Counted from the first letter of the stretch, positions 38,246-47,556 are shown. The stretch is 64,000 nucleotides of DNA from an uncultured Lactobacillus sp. (GCA_947565635.1 CANOGU010000001.1:161167-225166), one strand, 5' to 3'. Numbers and translations: made by a program. The notes: generated by a model from the sequence alone, not told the origin.

Positions 38246-38293
38246 AAATAGTAGATAAAAATGCTATTATTTCAAGCATTTTATCTACTATTT
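38246..38293. terminator. Long hairpin, probable terminator after pepT
   Basis: Arms 38246-38265 and 38275-38293 pair over about 19 bp with one bulged A, flanked by A and T runs. It is 143 bases past the pepT stop. Between 38294 and 38435 I see no gene, other hairpin or repeat. Confidence 0.7.
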
Positions 38294-38435
38294 AGCAGAT
38301 TAATAGTATCAGTGTAAAACTATTTTTAATTTTTAATTAATTTAAGATCATTGATAAATAAGTGTTTTTAGCCATTCAAACAATCATAGAAAATAGAGAA
38401 TTTAATCAGAATCACTTGAAAATTGTTTCACTTAT

Positions 38436-39683
38436 TTACTTCTTATTTCTCTCAACGTTTAATTGATTAATCTTACGCAAGACGTCTACTGCTTTCCACA
38501 TACTCTCGAGTACAGTGTATTCGTAGCGTCCATGCATATTTTCTTCACCAGCAAAAAGATTTGGACAAGGTAGACCCATATAAGTTAATTGAGAACCATC
38601 TGTTCCCCCACGAACTGGATCTTCATTAACAGTAAGCCCTTCAGCCTTGTAAGCATCCCTAGCTAAATCAACAATCTCCATGTGCTTTTCTAATTCATCA
38701 GCCATGTTGTAATATTGATCCCACATTTTCAGCTTAATTCTTTCAGTACCAAACTCGTCATTCATCTTCTTAACGATGTCTTTAACTAGATTCTTTCTCT
38801 TTTCAAGACCATCACGTTCAAAGTCACGAATGATGTAGTCCATATGTGCTGAATCAACTGTTCCATCAAAATTCATCAAGTGGAAGAACCCTTCACGACC
38901 TTCAGTATGTTCTGGACGATCATGTTCAGGCAATTGATTATGGAAATCAATCCCCACTTGAATAGCATTAATCATTTGGCCCTTAGCAACCGCTGGGTGT
39001 ACATTAACACCTTGAATATCTAAGCCAAATTGCGCTGCTGAAAAAGTACCCCAGTCGAGTTTTCCTGGTGCTTCACCATCAACAGTATAAGCAAAATCTG
39101 CACCAAATTCTTCAACATCAAAGTGCTCTGCACCAGTACCAATTTCTTCATCGGGAGTAAATGCCAACTTAATTTCGCCGTGCTTTTCTTCGGGATGCTC
39201 CATCAAGTATTCTGCAAAAGTCATTAATTCAGAAATACCACACTTATCGTCTCCACCAAGTAAAGTATCACCAGAAGCAGAAATAATAGTTTGGCCCTTA
39301 TAGTTCTTTAAATGAGGGAAAACTTCTGGGTCTAAATAAAATTCAGTATCTCCCAATTGAATCTTAGATTCACCATCATAGTTTTCAGTAATTTGCGGTT
39401 TAACATCAACCGAATTAAAGTCTGCTGTATCACAGTGAGCTAACAAACCAAAAGTAGGTACTTCATAATCAATATTTGAAGGAATAGTTGCAATTACACA
39501 TCCACTTTTTTGATTATAGTGAACATCTTTAAGACCTAGTTCTTCTAAGTCTTTCATGATTACATTTTTTTGAAAGTTTTCTTCTCTTTCAGTTGATGGG
39601 AAACGATCTGAATGTTCGTCAGAGCGTGAATTCACCTTAACGTATTTTAAAAATCTAGGTAGTAAATTTGGATATTCTGCCAT
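38436..39683 (-). CDS. pepT: Tripeptidase T
   Basis: This 415-aa M20B zinc aminotripeptidase has LAHCDTADFNS (zinc His-Asp), LLGGDDKCGISELMT, FTPDEEIGTGAEHFD (catalytic Glu-Glu) and VRGGTDGSQLTYMGLPCPN near the end. It removes N-terminal residues from tripeptides inside the cell. AGGAGG precedes ATG 39683. The NIF3-like gene lies 11 bases upstream and may be cotranscribed. Confidence 0.96.
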   Translation of the reverse strand: MAEYPNLLPRFLKYVKVNSRSDEHSDRFPSTEREENFQKNVIMKDLEELGLKDVHYNQKSGCVIATIPSNIDYEVPTFGLLAHCDTADFNSVDVKPQITENYDGESKIQLGDTEFYLDPEVFPHLKNYKGQTIISASGDTLLGGDDKCGISELMTFAEYLMEHPEEKHGEIKLAFTPDEEIGTGAEHFDVEEFGADFAYTVDGEAPGKLDWGTFSAAQFGLDIQGVNVHPAVAKGQMINAIQVGIDFHNQLPEHDRPEHTEGREGFFHLMNFDGTVDSAHMDYIIRDFERDGLEKRKNLVKDIVKKMNDEFGTERIKLKMWDQYYNMADELEKHMEIVDLARDAYKAEGLTVNEDPVRGGTDGSQLTYMGLPCPNLFAGEENMHGRYEYTVLESMWKAVDVLRKINQLNVERNKK

Positions 39684-39694
39684 TTTTAATCCTC

Positions 39695-40492
39695 CTAAAA
39701 TAAATCTTGAAATGGGTTAGTTGATACCTCTGAAATTACTACAGGTACATTCCAATTATAATCCTGATTCCACTTTTCAAGTCGATCTCCAACCTTATAT
39801 TTAAAAAGTTTCTCCGTATAGTGTCCTGGATCAACTACTGTTAAGCCTGAAGAGATCATATCATGACCAACGTGATAGTATACATCTCCGGTTATAAATG
39901 CATCAACTCCATCAACTAGAGCTTGACGCCAGAACTTACCGCCGTCTCCGCAAATAAAGGCTACAGTTGAGATTAACCTATCATTATCAGCAGTAATCAG
40001 TCTTGCCATTGAAATTTGCATCTTGTCTTTAACATAATAAGCAAATTCCTTAGCTGTCATTCTCTTAGGTAGTTTACCTTTTCTACCAATCGCAATTCCA
40101 TCAGTATCTAAGGCAAAAGGCTCAACCTTTTCTAAGCCTAATTCTTCAGCTTGCCAATCTGCTGAACCATTTTCAGCCTTATCAGAATTAGTATGAATTG
40201 AATAGACAGTAATTCCATTAGCAATTAACTTACCGTACATTGCATTTTGAGGATCAGCAAAATCAAGATTCTTAGCTGGTCTAAACATCACTGGATGGTG
40301 GCTAATGATGAGGTCAACACCCTTTTCAATTGCTTCATTTACTACTTGCGGTCGAACGTCTAAGGTAGTCATTACCTTGGTAACATCTGCATCCATTGAT
40401 CCGATTTGCATCCCAACTGGATCACCTTCAGAAGCAATTTCTTCGGGAAAGTCTTTTTTTAAGCGAGCTACAATATCTGCTACTTTTGTCAT
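39695..40492 (-). CDS. NIF3/DUF34 family protein
   Basis: This 265-aa protein has the dinuclear metal-site motifs of the family: DLIISHHPVMFRP, YSIHTNSDKAENG, and late GHDMISSGLTVVDPGHYTEK. Often labelled GTP cyclohydrolase I type 2 homologue, but the real reaction is unsettled. Its stop side and the trmK gene overlap by 4 bases, the conserved trmK-nif3 pair seen across Firmicutes. Confidence 0.92.
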   Translation of the reverse strand: MTKVADIVARLKKDFPEEIASEGDPVGMQIGSMDADVTKVMTTLDVRPQVVNEAIEKGVDLIISHHPVMFRPAKNLDFADPQNAMYGKLIANGITVYSIHTNSDKAENGSADWQAEELGLEKVEPFALDTDGIAIGRKGKLPKRMTAKEFAYYVKDKMQISMARLITADNDRLISTVAFICGDGGKFWRQALVDGVDAFITGDVYYHVGHDMISSGLTVVDPGHYTEKLFKYKVGDRLEKWNQDYNWNVPVVISEVSTNPFQDLF

Positions 40493-41172
40493 TTTAGTAC
40501 TTCCTCAATCATTTCAATCAAATCATCTATCTGACTAATTTTAGCTTCATCTTTATTTTTAGCCTTATTTAAATTAGCTTTGAGATTTTCATAGTAATTA
40601 AGTTGCTTAGTCCATTTTTTAATAAAAACTGGATTTTTTTCTTTTAATAAAAATGGACCAAATTCTAATTCTTGATCAGATAAATTATGTTTATCCTCAG
40701 TTAACTTAGCCTTGATTATTTCATAAATGTGGCCAGCTACTTCGATAATCTTTTCTTCTACTATCTCATACTGATGATCAACGAGCCATTTTCTGACTAA
40801 AGGCTCACCTATATTAGCTTCTAAAATTAAAGTAGGATAGATCTTTCCCTCTTGATGAGCAGTTTCTAGCAAATTAGTCATGAGCTTTCCACCCATTCCA
40901 GCGATTACGACTGTATCAATTTGATCGCTGCTCTTTAAAGTTTCTAATCCAGAGCCTAATCGTGTCTCAATCTTATCTTCTAGGCCTGCTTGTTCAATAT
41001 CTTGTTTCGCATTATCTAATGGGCCAGCTGCAACATCACTTGCAATTGCAAAATCTATTTTTCCTTCTTCTACTAATGCAATTGGTAAATATGCATGGTC
41101 AGTTCCAATATCTGCTACTCGACTTTGTGGATCAACCATTTTACCAATTTGAGCTAGTCTTTCTTCTAACAC
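40489..41172 (-). CDS. trmK: tRNA (adenine-22-N1)-methyltransferase TrmK
   Basis: This 227-aa SAM enzyme has RVADIGTDHAYLPIALV, IASDVAAGPLDNAKQDI, VVIAGMGGKLM and LILEANIGEPLVRKWL, as in Bacillus TrmK (YqfN), and a C-terminal coiled coil (ANLNKAKNKDEAKISQID). GTG 41172 with GAGG 7 bases upstream is the preferred start over a longer frame to 41202. It methylates A22 in tRNA. Confidence 0.92.
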   Translation of the reverse strand: MLEERLAQIGKMVDPQSRVADIGTDHAYLPIALVEEGKIDFAIASDVAAGPLDNAKQDIEQAGLEDKIETRLGSGLETLKSSDQIDTVVIAGMGGKLMTNLLETAHQEGKIYPTLILEANIGEPLVRKWLVDHQYEIVEEKIIEVAGHIYEIIKAKLTEDKHNLSDQELEFGPFLLKEKNPVFIKKWTKQLNYYENLKANLNKAKNKDEAKISQIDDLIEMIEEVLK

Positions 41173-41246
41173 ACTCTCACCTCTTATTAAAAATTTTAGC
41201 ATAGATAATCCAAAACTTACTTGAAAAAATTTTTAATCATAAAAAA

Positions 41247-41278
41247 AGCAATAAAGGCTAAATCAATCCTTTATTGCT
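41247..41278 (-). terminator. Terminator of the amino-acid ABC operon
   Basis: AGCAATAAAGG (41247-41257) pairs with CCTTTATTGCT (41268-41278). The minus strand continues into a T-run (41240-41246). Confidence 0.85.
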
Positions 41279-41294
41279 AAAAATTCAATTATAT

Positions 41295-42149
41295 TTACTT
41301 GTTAATAATGATATCTGATGGCTTAACATCATCACCAAAGTAAGGCTTTAATTCTTGGTTGTAGTCATTAACAAAGAAGCCATCCTTGTTAAGCTTATTA
41401 ATGTGCTTATTGGTCCAGTCAAGAAGTGACTTATTGCCCTTCTTAACAGCAGGTGCAATGTATGAATTTGGTCCTAAGTGCTTGATACCAACAGTGTACT
41501 TAGGATTGTTCTTTACCCAAGCATATAAGTAAGAGTTGTCATCAGCTAAAGCTGCGGCACGACCATTCTTCATTGCGTTAAATTGTTGAGTCTTAGAATC
41601 AAATTTCAAAAGATCAACATCTGGTTGCTTACTGGTAAAGTAATTTTCAGCAGTAGTACCCTTAGTTACGATCACCTTTTTACCCTTCAATTGGTTTACA
41701 TTAGTAATTGGCTTAGACTTAGGTGAAACAACACCAACTGATACTTTCATATATGGCTTAGCAAAATCTACGACTTGCTTTCTTTCTGGAGTAACAGTGA
41801 AGTTGGCTAAAACAATATCAGCCTTGTTTGCATTCAAGGTATCAACACGGTTATTAGCGTTTACTTGAACAAACTTAACTTTAACGCCCATTTCTTTAGC
41901 TAATTCACGAGCTAAGCGAACATCATATCCAACACGCTTGCCATCTTTATTAACCCAACCATATGGTGGTAAATCGCCAAATACGGCAACCTTTAAAGTA
42001 CCACGTTTCTTAATTGCAGCAACTGAGCTAGGGTTGTTGCTGGATGAACTACTGCTTGAATTATTTGAGCAAGCAGTTAAAGTTACAGCTCCAACAGCTA
42101 AAATTCCAACAGCAGCAATTAACTTTTTAATAAATTTATGTTTCTTCAT
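41295..42149 (-). CDS. Amino-acid ABC transporter substrate-binding lipoprotein
   Basis: A 284-aa protein with a signal peptide and lipobox LTACSNN (Cys27). A Ser/Asn linker follows, then the family 3 binding fold: GTLKVAVFGDLPPYGWVNKDG, GYDVRLARELAKEMG, DIVLANFTVTPERKQVVDFAKPY, KVIVTKGTTAENYF. The order and length are normal. It likely binds a polar amino acid such as glutamine or cystine; residues do not settle which. Four-gene operon with the ATPase and two permeases. Confidence 0.92.
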   Translation of the reverse strand: MKKHKFIKKLIAAVGILAVGAVTLTACSNNSSSSSSSNNPSSVAAIKKRGTLKVAVFGDLPPYGWVNKDGKRVGYDVRLARELAKEMGVKVKFVQVNANNRVDTLNANKADIVLANFTVTPERKQVVDFAKPYMKVSVGVVSPKSKPITNVNQLKGKKVIVTKGTTAENYFTSKQPDVDLLKFDSKTQQFNAMKNGRAAALADDNSYLYAWVKNNPKYTVGIKHLGPNSYIAPAVKKGNKSLLDWTNKHINKLNKDGFFVNDYNQELKPYFGDDVKPSDIIINK

Positions 42150-42161
42150 TTTCTACTCTCC

Positions 42162-42902
42162 CTAAAATTCCATACTTTCTAAAAATTCTTCTGCTCTCTT
42201 TGTTTTGGGATGCTCAAAGAATTCTTTCCCAGGTGTATCTTCTACAATTGTTCCATTTTCTAAGAATAAGACTTGATCAGCAATCTGCTTGGCAAAGTTC
42301 ATCTCGTGAGTAACGATAATCATGGTCATATGATCTTCATCAGATAACTGTTTGATTAATTCTAGTACTCCTCTAACCATTTCTGGATCAAGTGAAGCAG
42401 TAACTTCATCAAAAAGCATTAAATCGGGATGTAGAGCTAGGGCACGAACAATTGCAATTCTCTGCTTTTGTCCACCTGATAATTGTCGTGGATATGAATT
42501 TGCATACTGCTCTAAATGCACTCTTTTTAATAGAGCTTTTGCTTCTTTTTCAACCTCAGCCTTAGGTCTCTTTTGTACTTTTACCGGCCCTAGTAAGATA
42601 TTTTCCAATACCGTCATATTTGGGAAAAGATCATAACTCTGAAAAACCATTCCAATTTTTTGGCGAAGTTGCTGCCAATTCTTGGCAGTTGGAATTACTT
42701 TCTTTCCTTCAAAAATAATCGTCCCGCTCTTAAATTCTTCTAAACCATTTAAACAGCGAAGTAAGGTACTTTTACCAGATCCAGACGGTCCAAGTAATGT
42801 TAACACCTCTCCCTTATTTAGAGAAAAAGAAATATCATGTAGTACTTGCTTATTTCCATAAAACTTGTTTAAATCTTCAACTTCTAATATTTTTTCAGTC
42901 AT
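42162..42902 (-). CDS. Polar amino-acid ABC transporter ATP-binding protein
   Basis: A 246-aa ATPase with Walker A GPSGSGKSTLLRCLNGLE, Q-loop MVFQSYDLFPNMTV, signature LSGGQKQRIAIVRAL, Walker B LMLFDEVTASLDPEMV and His in IIVTHEMNFA. This is the GlnQ-like PAAT subfamily. It sits between the permease pair and the binding protein. Confidence 0.95.
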   Translation of the reverse strand: MTEKILEVEDLNKFYGNKQVLHDISFSLNKGEVLTLLGPSGSGKSTLLRCLNGLEEFKSGTIIFEGKKVIPTAKNWQQLRQKIGMVFQSYDLFPNMTVLENILLGPVKVQKRPKAEVEKEAKALLKRVHLEQYANSYPRQLSGGQKQRIAIVRALALHPDLMLFDEVTASLDPEMVRGVLELIKQLSDEDHMTMIIVTHEMNFAKQIADQVLFLENGTIVEDTPGKEFFEHPKTKRAEEFLESMEF

Positions 42903-42905
42903 CCC

Positions 42906-43583
42906 TTACGCCTCGTTTCTCTTACTCAATCGTTTTGCCCAAAGTGATAAAGGATAATCAACGATGAAGTATAAGAAGAAAATCAATCCATATACCCAAA
43001 AAACACCGTTAGGATTAGTTTGATTATTTGCTTCAACAATTTGTTGTCCAACATTGATAACATCCATAACACTGATCATCATCAATAAAGAGGTTGTTTT
43101 AATTACTCTTGTAGCTAAATTAATTGTTGCAGGTAATTCTAATTGAAAAGCTTGCGGCAATAAGACATAGATAAATAATTGCCATTTATTCAATCCAAGA
43201 GCTAAGCCGGATTCTCGTTGAATTTTTGGTACCGAGATCAACGCTCCACGAACAATATCACTAAATTCAGCTGAAACCCATAAAGCAAATGCAATCACTG
43301 CCATCACAGATGCCGGCCAACTCAAGTTAAATTGTCTAGGCAAAATATAATAGAACAAGAACAATAAAACTACGGTTGGCACTATTCTGAAGAATTCTAG
43401 ATATATTCTAAAAATCACTTTTACTAAGCGACTTTTCGATGTTCTTAAAACACCAAATAATGCTCCTAGTGCCAAGCCAATTATTAAAGAAAGAACTGCA
43501 ATCCAAACACTTGTCCAGAGACCACCCAGCAAACGGGTAAAGTTTCTTCCTTCGAATAAAACATTAATCCCCGAATGTCCCAT
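42906..43583 (-). CDS. Polar amino-acid ABC transporter permease (second)
   Basis: A 225-aa HisM/GlnP-type permease. The EAA loop is visible as ESGLALGLNKWQLFIYVLLPQAF. ATG 43583 with AAGGAGAG upstream is chosen over a longer frame. It overlaps the end of the first permease by 20 bases in another frame, with the start inside the sequence that encodes the last residues of that gene. Confidence 0.93.
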   Translation of the reverse strand: MGHSGINVLFEGRNFTRLLGGLWTSVWIAVLSLIIGLALGALFGVLRTSKSRLVKVIFRIYLEFFRIVPTVVLLFLFYYILPRQFNLSWPASVMAVIAFALWVSAEFSDIVRGALISVPKIQRESGLALGLNKWQLFIYVLLPQAFQLELPATINLATRVIKTTSLLMMISVMDVINVGQQIVEANNQTNPNGVFWVYGLIFFLYFIVDYPLSLWAKRLSKRNEA

Positions 43584-44223
43584 AGCGAACTCTCCTTTCA
43601 AGCCAAGTTAATAATAAAGATAGTGGAATTAAAATTATTGCATACGCAATTACTAAGACAAATAGATATTCATTTGAATGGTAGTACAAGCCAATCAAAT
43701 CTAATGCTGTATTAGTTAATTCCGGAATAGCAATTACTGAAAAAATTGATGTTTCCTTGATTAAGAAAATAATATTTGCGGCAATTGCTGGAACACTTAA
43801 GGCAAAGCCTTGTGGAAAGACCACATAACGAGCTAATTGCCATTTTGACATTCCAATTGCTTCACCAGATTCAATTTGATTTTTGCTAATTCCATCAAAT
43901 CCACCAGTGAAAGCTTCGGCCATATAAGCTCCACCTAAAAATATCAAACCAATTAAACCACAAGTAATGGCGCTCATCTTTAATCCAATTACCGGAAAAG
44001 CATAATATAAGAAGAAAAGCTGAATTAATAACGGTGTATTTCTTGCAAGCTCAACATATGCACTGACGATCTTATCAATTACAGGAACATGAAAATATTG
44101 AATCAAGCTACAACAGAGCCCAACCACCATCGCTCCAATAATTCCAACAAAGGACATCCAGACTGTTACCTGAAAGCCTTTGACAAATTGTGGCAAACTT
44201 TGCTGAATAATTGCCCAACTCAT
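43564..44223 (-). CDS. Polar amino-acid ABC transporter permease (first)
   Basis: A 219-aa permease with five or so helices and EAA loop ESGEAIGMSKWQLARYVVFPQGF. ATG 44223 follows GAAGGG. First gene of the operon: permease, permease, ATPase, binding protein. Confidence 0.93.
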   Translation of the reverse strand: MSWAIIQQSLPQFVKGFQVTVWMSFVGIIGAMVVGLCCSLIQYFHVPVIDKIVSAYVELARNTPLLIQLFFLYYAFPVIGLKMSAITCGLIGLIFLGGAYMAEAFTGGFDGISKNQIESGEAIGMSKWQLARYVVFPQGFALSVPAIAANIIFLIKETSIFSVIAIPELTNTALDLIGLYYHSNEYLFVLVIAYAIILIPLSLLLTWLERRVRYGTFGD

Positions 44224-44259
44224 ATTTTCCCTTCTTTCCAAAAATAAGTAACTGTTAAC

Positions 44260-44288
44260 ATTATAGACTTACTTTAAATCAGTTACAA
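44260..44288 (-). promoter_or_regulatory. Promoter of the amino-acid ABC operon
   Basis: -35 TTGTAA (44283-44288), exactly 17 bases, then a consensus -10 TATAAT (44260-44265), all on the minus strand. The leader to ATG 44223 is about 30 bases. Confidence 0.75.
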
Positions 44289-44339
44289 TAGGTAAGTATA
44301 TTACTTTCTTATATACTAGTATTCATTTTTGTTATAGTA

Positions 44340-44413
44340 AAAAAGACATACGTTTTCTCTCTTCATCTTTAGATTCTTCTCTAAAAACGAATTGGATTTA
44401 CGTATGTCTTTTT
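44340..44413. terminator. Terminator of the endonuclease gene
   Basis: AAAAAGACATACG (44340-44352) pairs with CGTATGTCTTTTT (44401-44413) around a 48-base loop, with T-runs on both strands. Confidence 0.7.
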
Positions 44414-44436
44414 AATTGCTGATACTATAAACTACT

Positions 44437-45279
44437 TTATTTATTCTTAGATATATTCTGATATGAATACCATTTGGATATACTTTCTATATCTCCTGCA
44501 TAGAACATTCTAAAATCTTTTGCAATCTCTGAAACTTTTAATCCTTTTTCTATTTCATAATCTTCGATATAGTTAGGAATAAAAACATGATAAGGAAGAG
44601 TTATTTTAAATTCATCTTTTTTCTTACTTTGGCTTATAAAGTTATTAACTTGGTCACTTGTGTCAGTTTCTCTAAAAGCAAAAATTCTAGTTCCAATTGG
44701 GATTTTATCCCCACTTTTGCGAAAGATAGGTTCAACTTCGTAATAAACTATTACTTTCTTAGATTCACTATCCGTATCATTAGCTTTTTGGAACCAATTC
44801 ATGACTGCTTGTTCAAACTGGTGTTGTCCTCGTTCCTTACCATTACCACGATTTTTATCACAAAATTGATAAGCTATGTTTGAACTTACATTTTTACAGA
44901 AAAAATTGTCGGTTGGTTCATTTTGTCCGCAAATATATTTTTGAAACTCCCGTGCCACTAAATGACCTTTGTCTAAAAAAGATGATTTAGGATCCCTATT
45001 ACCTCTATAAAATTTTCCGATTAATCCTTTAGCTGATCGTGTTTCACACTTATTAGATAGGAGTACATCCCATTTTATAGGCTTATCTATATCTGAAAGA
45101 CTCTTATTATCAGATAAGTATGGAAACATTGGCTTTTTCTCAGAAACTTTACTTTTAATTTCTTGCATAAGATCTGAAGTTTGAGAATTTATAGTATAAA
45201 AATATTCATCTTGATATTCTTTTATCTCGCCATACTTCGTGATAAAGTCTAAATTTTTTATAAATTCACTGAACTTCAT
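44437..45279 (-). CDS. DNA/RNA non-specific endonuclease-like protein without signal peptide
   Basis: This 280-aa protein has the nuclease core DKGHLVAREF (103-112; Asp-Arg/Lys-Gly-His motif with the catalytic His) followed by SSNIAYQFCDKNRGN (132-146) and HQFEQ. The spacing is that of the beta-beta-alpha-metal NUC family (metal Asn, then Gln and Glu). Unlike secreted family members it lacks a signal peptide or lipobox, and it carries about 100 unique N-terminal and 100 C-terminal residues. TAGGAT precedes the ATG. It stands alone between terminators with a strong TATAAT upstream. An intracellular nuclease could be a defence effector, toxin or DNA-uptake helper; none is shown. Confidence 0.72.
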   Translation of the reverse strand: MKFSEFIKNLDFITKYGEIKEYQDEYFYTINSQTSDLMQEIKSKVSEKKPMFPYLSDNKSLSDIDKPIKWDVLLSNKCETRSAKGLIGKFYRGNRDPKSSFLDKGHLVAREFQKYICGQNEPTDNFFCKNVSSNIAYQFCDKNRGNGKERGQHQFEQAVMNWFQKANDTDSESKKVIVYYEVEPIFRKSGDKIPIGTRIFAFRETDTSDQVNNFISQSKKKDEFKITLPYHVFIPNYIEDYEIEKGLKVSEIAKDFRMFYAGDIESISKWYSYQNISKNK

Positions 45280-45355
45280 AATTTAATATCCTACCTTCAA
45301 ATATTTCTATTTATATCGTATTATACATATCTACCATGACAAACTTTGATAAAAA

Positions 45356-45384
45356 AATAAACCGATATAATTATCGGTTTATTG
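45356..45384. terminator. Terminator after the SLAP-repeat surface protein
   Basis: AATAAACCGATA (45356-45367) pairs perfectly with TATCGGTTTATT (45372-45383) and has T-rich flanks. It serves the gene ending at 45389. Confidence 0.85.
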
Positions 45385-45388
45385 GATT

Positions 45389-46852
45389 TTAATTGTACCA
45401 AAGAGCGTCCATACGAATGTCGTCTGGAGAAGATTGAGTCACACGAATTGAAGCTTTTTGGTACTTTTGACCATCGGTATTTTGACCATTGCTTATCATA
45501 TTATTCCATCCATATTGATCAGCAGTTTCTTTAGTGTCTTGCAAGAATTCATTTTTACTAGTGCTCGTATTTACATAATGGTAGTTATGCAAAGTCATAT
45601 ATGCACTTTGATTGTCCCAATTTGTTTCATTTAAGACATGCTCATCTGGTTCACCAGTTTTTACTTGATAATCTGAAACTGGAATATTACCTTTTTGGTA
45701 GCCAGCTGGTGCCATGTATTTATCCCAGAAGATTTGTTCCATTTGACTGGTAGTTAATGCTTGTTTGCTATTGTCAGTTGGAGTAGTTGGTTCTACTGGT
45801 TTAGAAGGTTGAGTAGGTTGTACGGGTTTACTTGATTCAGTTGGTTTAGCTGGAGTAGTAGGAGTTGTTGGTACAACTGGTTTACTTGGGGTTGTAGGTT
45901 CAGCAGGCTTATTTGGAGTAGTTGGCTTGCTTGGTTCTGTTGGTTTAGTAGGGGCTACTGGTTCAACTGGCTTAGTGTCAACAGGCTTTGATGGAGTTAC
46001 TGGCTTAGCTGGTTTTGTTTCAGCAGGCTTAGTTGGTGTTACAGGCTTAGCAGGCACAGTATTATGAGCAGTATTACCAGTACTGTTACCGTTAGTGCCC
46101 CCATTGACATTCCCTTGAAGTACTCCCTTACTCGTATGATCAGAGTTATTTACAGGTCTTTGAGCAGACTCATGAGTAGTAGCACTGGCAGGCTTACTAG
46201 TGTTGTTACCCAAAACGCTAACGTGATGAACTTCATTAGTTTGTAAGCTTTTAGTATTATTTGAATTTACTGATACGTATTTTGCAGGAACCCATTGACT
46301 TTGGTTACCGACACGGTACATTGGTTCATGATTAATATCAGCTTTTTCCCAAACTTTCCAAGTTGAGTTCTTTGGTAAGTATTGACTAGTGTAACTGCCT
46401 TGGCTGTTAACTAAGCGAACGTTACCAGAGCCTTGGTAGTTAATAGTAGCAGTACCAACGTAGTTTTCACGATTATAAGCTGCGTTAGTTGCTTTACTTG
46501 CTACAGCAACATTTTGACCTAACTTAGCATCTTTCCAGTCAGTGTACTTAGCTGGGATCCATTGTTTGTCGGTACCGATACGATACATTAATTCATCGTT
46601 AATATAAGCTTTTTCCCAAACCTTGTACTTCTTGCCGTTCTTGACAGTTTGCTTCATTACGTGACCATCTCTATCAAATAAGTGAACTTCACCGTGATTT
46701 TCATGGTCAACTACCTTTAAAACGCCGCGAACTTGTTCAGCGTGAGTTGCAGGAGTAGCAGCTTGTGCTTGAGTGGTATTTGCAAAAAGTCCAGCTCCTG
46801 AAAGAATAGCAGCTGAAACTAATGCAGTTTTTAACAATGACTTTTTATTCAT
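45389..46852 (-). CDS. Secreted SLAP-repeat protein with Pro/Thr/Lys-rich repeat region
   Basis: This 487-aa protein has a Sec signal peptide ending near ANTTQAQA (31). Two SLAP-type (S-layer-associated wall-binding) units follow, each with W-E-K-A-x-I-N: KVWEKAYINDELMYRIG and KVWEKADINHEPMYRVG followed by WIPAKY/WVPAKY. Then come a linker, a low-complexity stretch of roughly 100 residues built from KPx-TP units (about residues 265-365), and a C-terminal domain of about 120 residues with many aromatic and Asn residues that I do not recognise. AAGGAGAT precedes the ATG. SLAP units bind wall polymers, so it should be held non-covalently on the cell wall and display the C-terminal domain. Confidence 0.85.
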   Translation of the reverse strand: MNKKSLLKTALVSAAILSGAGLFANTTQAQAATPATHAEQVRGVLKVVDHENHGEVHLFDRDGHVMKQTVKNGKKYKVWEKAYINDELMYRIGTDKQWIPAKYTDWKDAKLGQNVAVASKATNAAYNRENYVGTATINYQGSGNVRLVNSQGSYTSQYLPKNSTWKVWEKADINHEPMYRVGNQSQWVPAKYVSVNSNNTKSLQTNEVHHVSVLGNNTSKPASATTHESAQRPVNNSDHTSKGVLQGNVNGGTNGNSTGNTAHNTVPAKPVTPTKPAETKPAKPVTPSKPVDTKPVEPVAPTKPTEPSKPTTPNKPAEPTTPSKPVVPTTPTTPAKPTESSKPVQPTQPSKPVEPTTPTDNSKQALTTSQMEQIFWDKYMAPAGYQKGNIPVSDYQVKTGEPDEHVLNETNWDNQSAYMTLHNYHYVNTSTSKNEFLQDTKETADQYGWNNMISNGQNTDGQKYQKASIRVTQSSPDDIRMDALWYN

Positions 46853-46932
46853 AATTTTAAGATCTCCTTATCTAACTTATAATTTTGATTTTCGATTCTT
46901 TAAAATGACTAAATAGAATTTATCACCACCTT

Positions 46933-47538
46933 TTAATTAGAAACATTATTAGAATCTTTAATATCTCCTTCTTGATACTTATTTTTCAAGTATCCGTATT
47001 CATCAGCTCTCTTAAAGGCCTTATTAAATACAAAGAAAATAATAATAAAGCCAAAAAATAAAATTAGCATGTCTTCTACTACATACTTTACAAATCCCAC
47101 CATCATATACCGAGCATAATCAGTGGAAAACTTATTTCTCTCTCTAAAACTCGCGTCTTTTTTAGGTGAATCATCATAGCTAGTCCAATAAGTAACGGTA
47201 TTATTTTCAGGATTATACTGAGCACTAGTTACCATTTTTCCAGGCGTACGATCATAAGCTTTCTTAGCATCCCTATTACGTTTAACATAAGCTTTCCCAA
47301 AACTTTTTAGCCACCACATCGTGAAATGTCCAAAACGTCCATGCCATGCTAATTGAATCCACGGAAAGGTAATAACACCAGAACTTAAGATAAACAATAA
47401 TAAAATTGTACTGGGGAGACGATATGGATTTAAAATCGTAGGGAACATGATTATTAAGGAGAGAATTGCATATACGGTCTCTAACGTAAATACATAGAAA
47501 TACCACTTTAAACTAAGTAATCTTTCAAAAAAACTCAC
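46933..47538 (-). CDS. Membrane protein of unknown function (envelope cluster)
   Basis: A protein of about 201 aa from GTG 47538, with AGGTGG 5 bases upstream; an in-frame GTG at 47547 has no site. Two helices occur near the N-terminus (WYFYVFTLETVYAILSLII; ILLLFILSSGVITFPWI). A basic cytosolic segment follows, then a C-terminal helix (MLILFFGFIIIFFVF). I recognise no family. Same strand and close spacing (18 bases) to the preceding single-helix protein gene. Confidence 0.65.
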   Translation of the reverse strand: MSFFERLLSLKWYFYVFTLETVYAILSLIIMFPTILNPYRLPSTILLLFILSSGVITFPWIQLAWHGRFGHFTMWWLKSFGKAYVKRNRDAKKAYDRTPGKMVTSAQYNPENNTVTYWTSYDDSPKKDASFRERNKFSTDYARYMMVGFVKYVVEDMLILFFGFIIIFFVFNKAFKRADEYGYLKNKYQEGDIKDSNNVSN

Positions 47539-47556
47539 ACTTACCACCTATAAAAT

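Noticed and set aside
45780-46080. Short, regularly spaced repeats resembling a CRISPR-like array
   Set aside because: They are in-frame KPxTP codon repeats inside the SLAP-protein gene, with no palindromic repeat units, spacers or cas genes.
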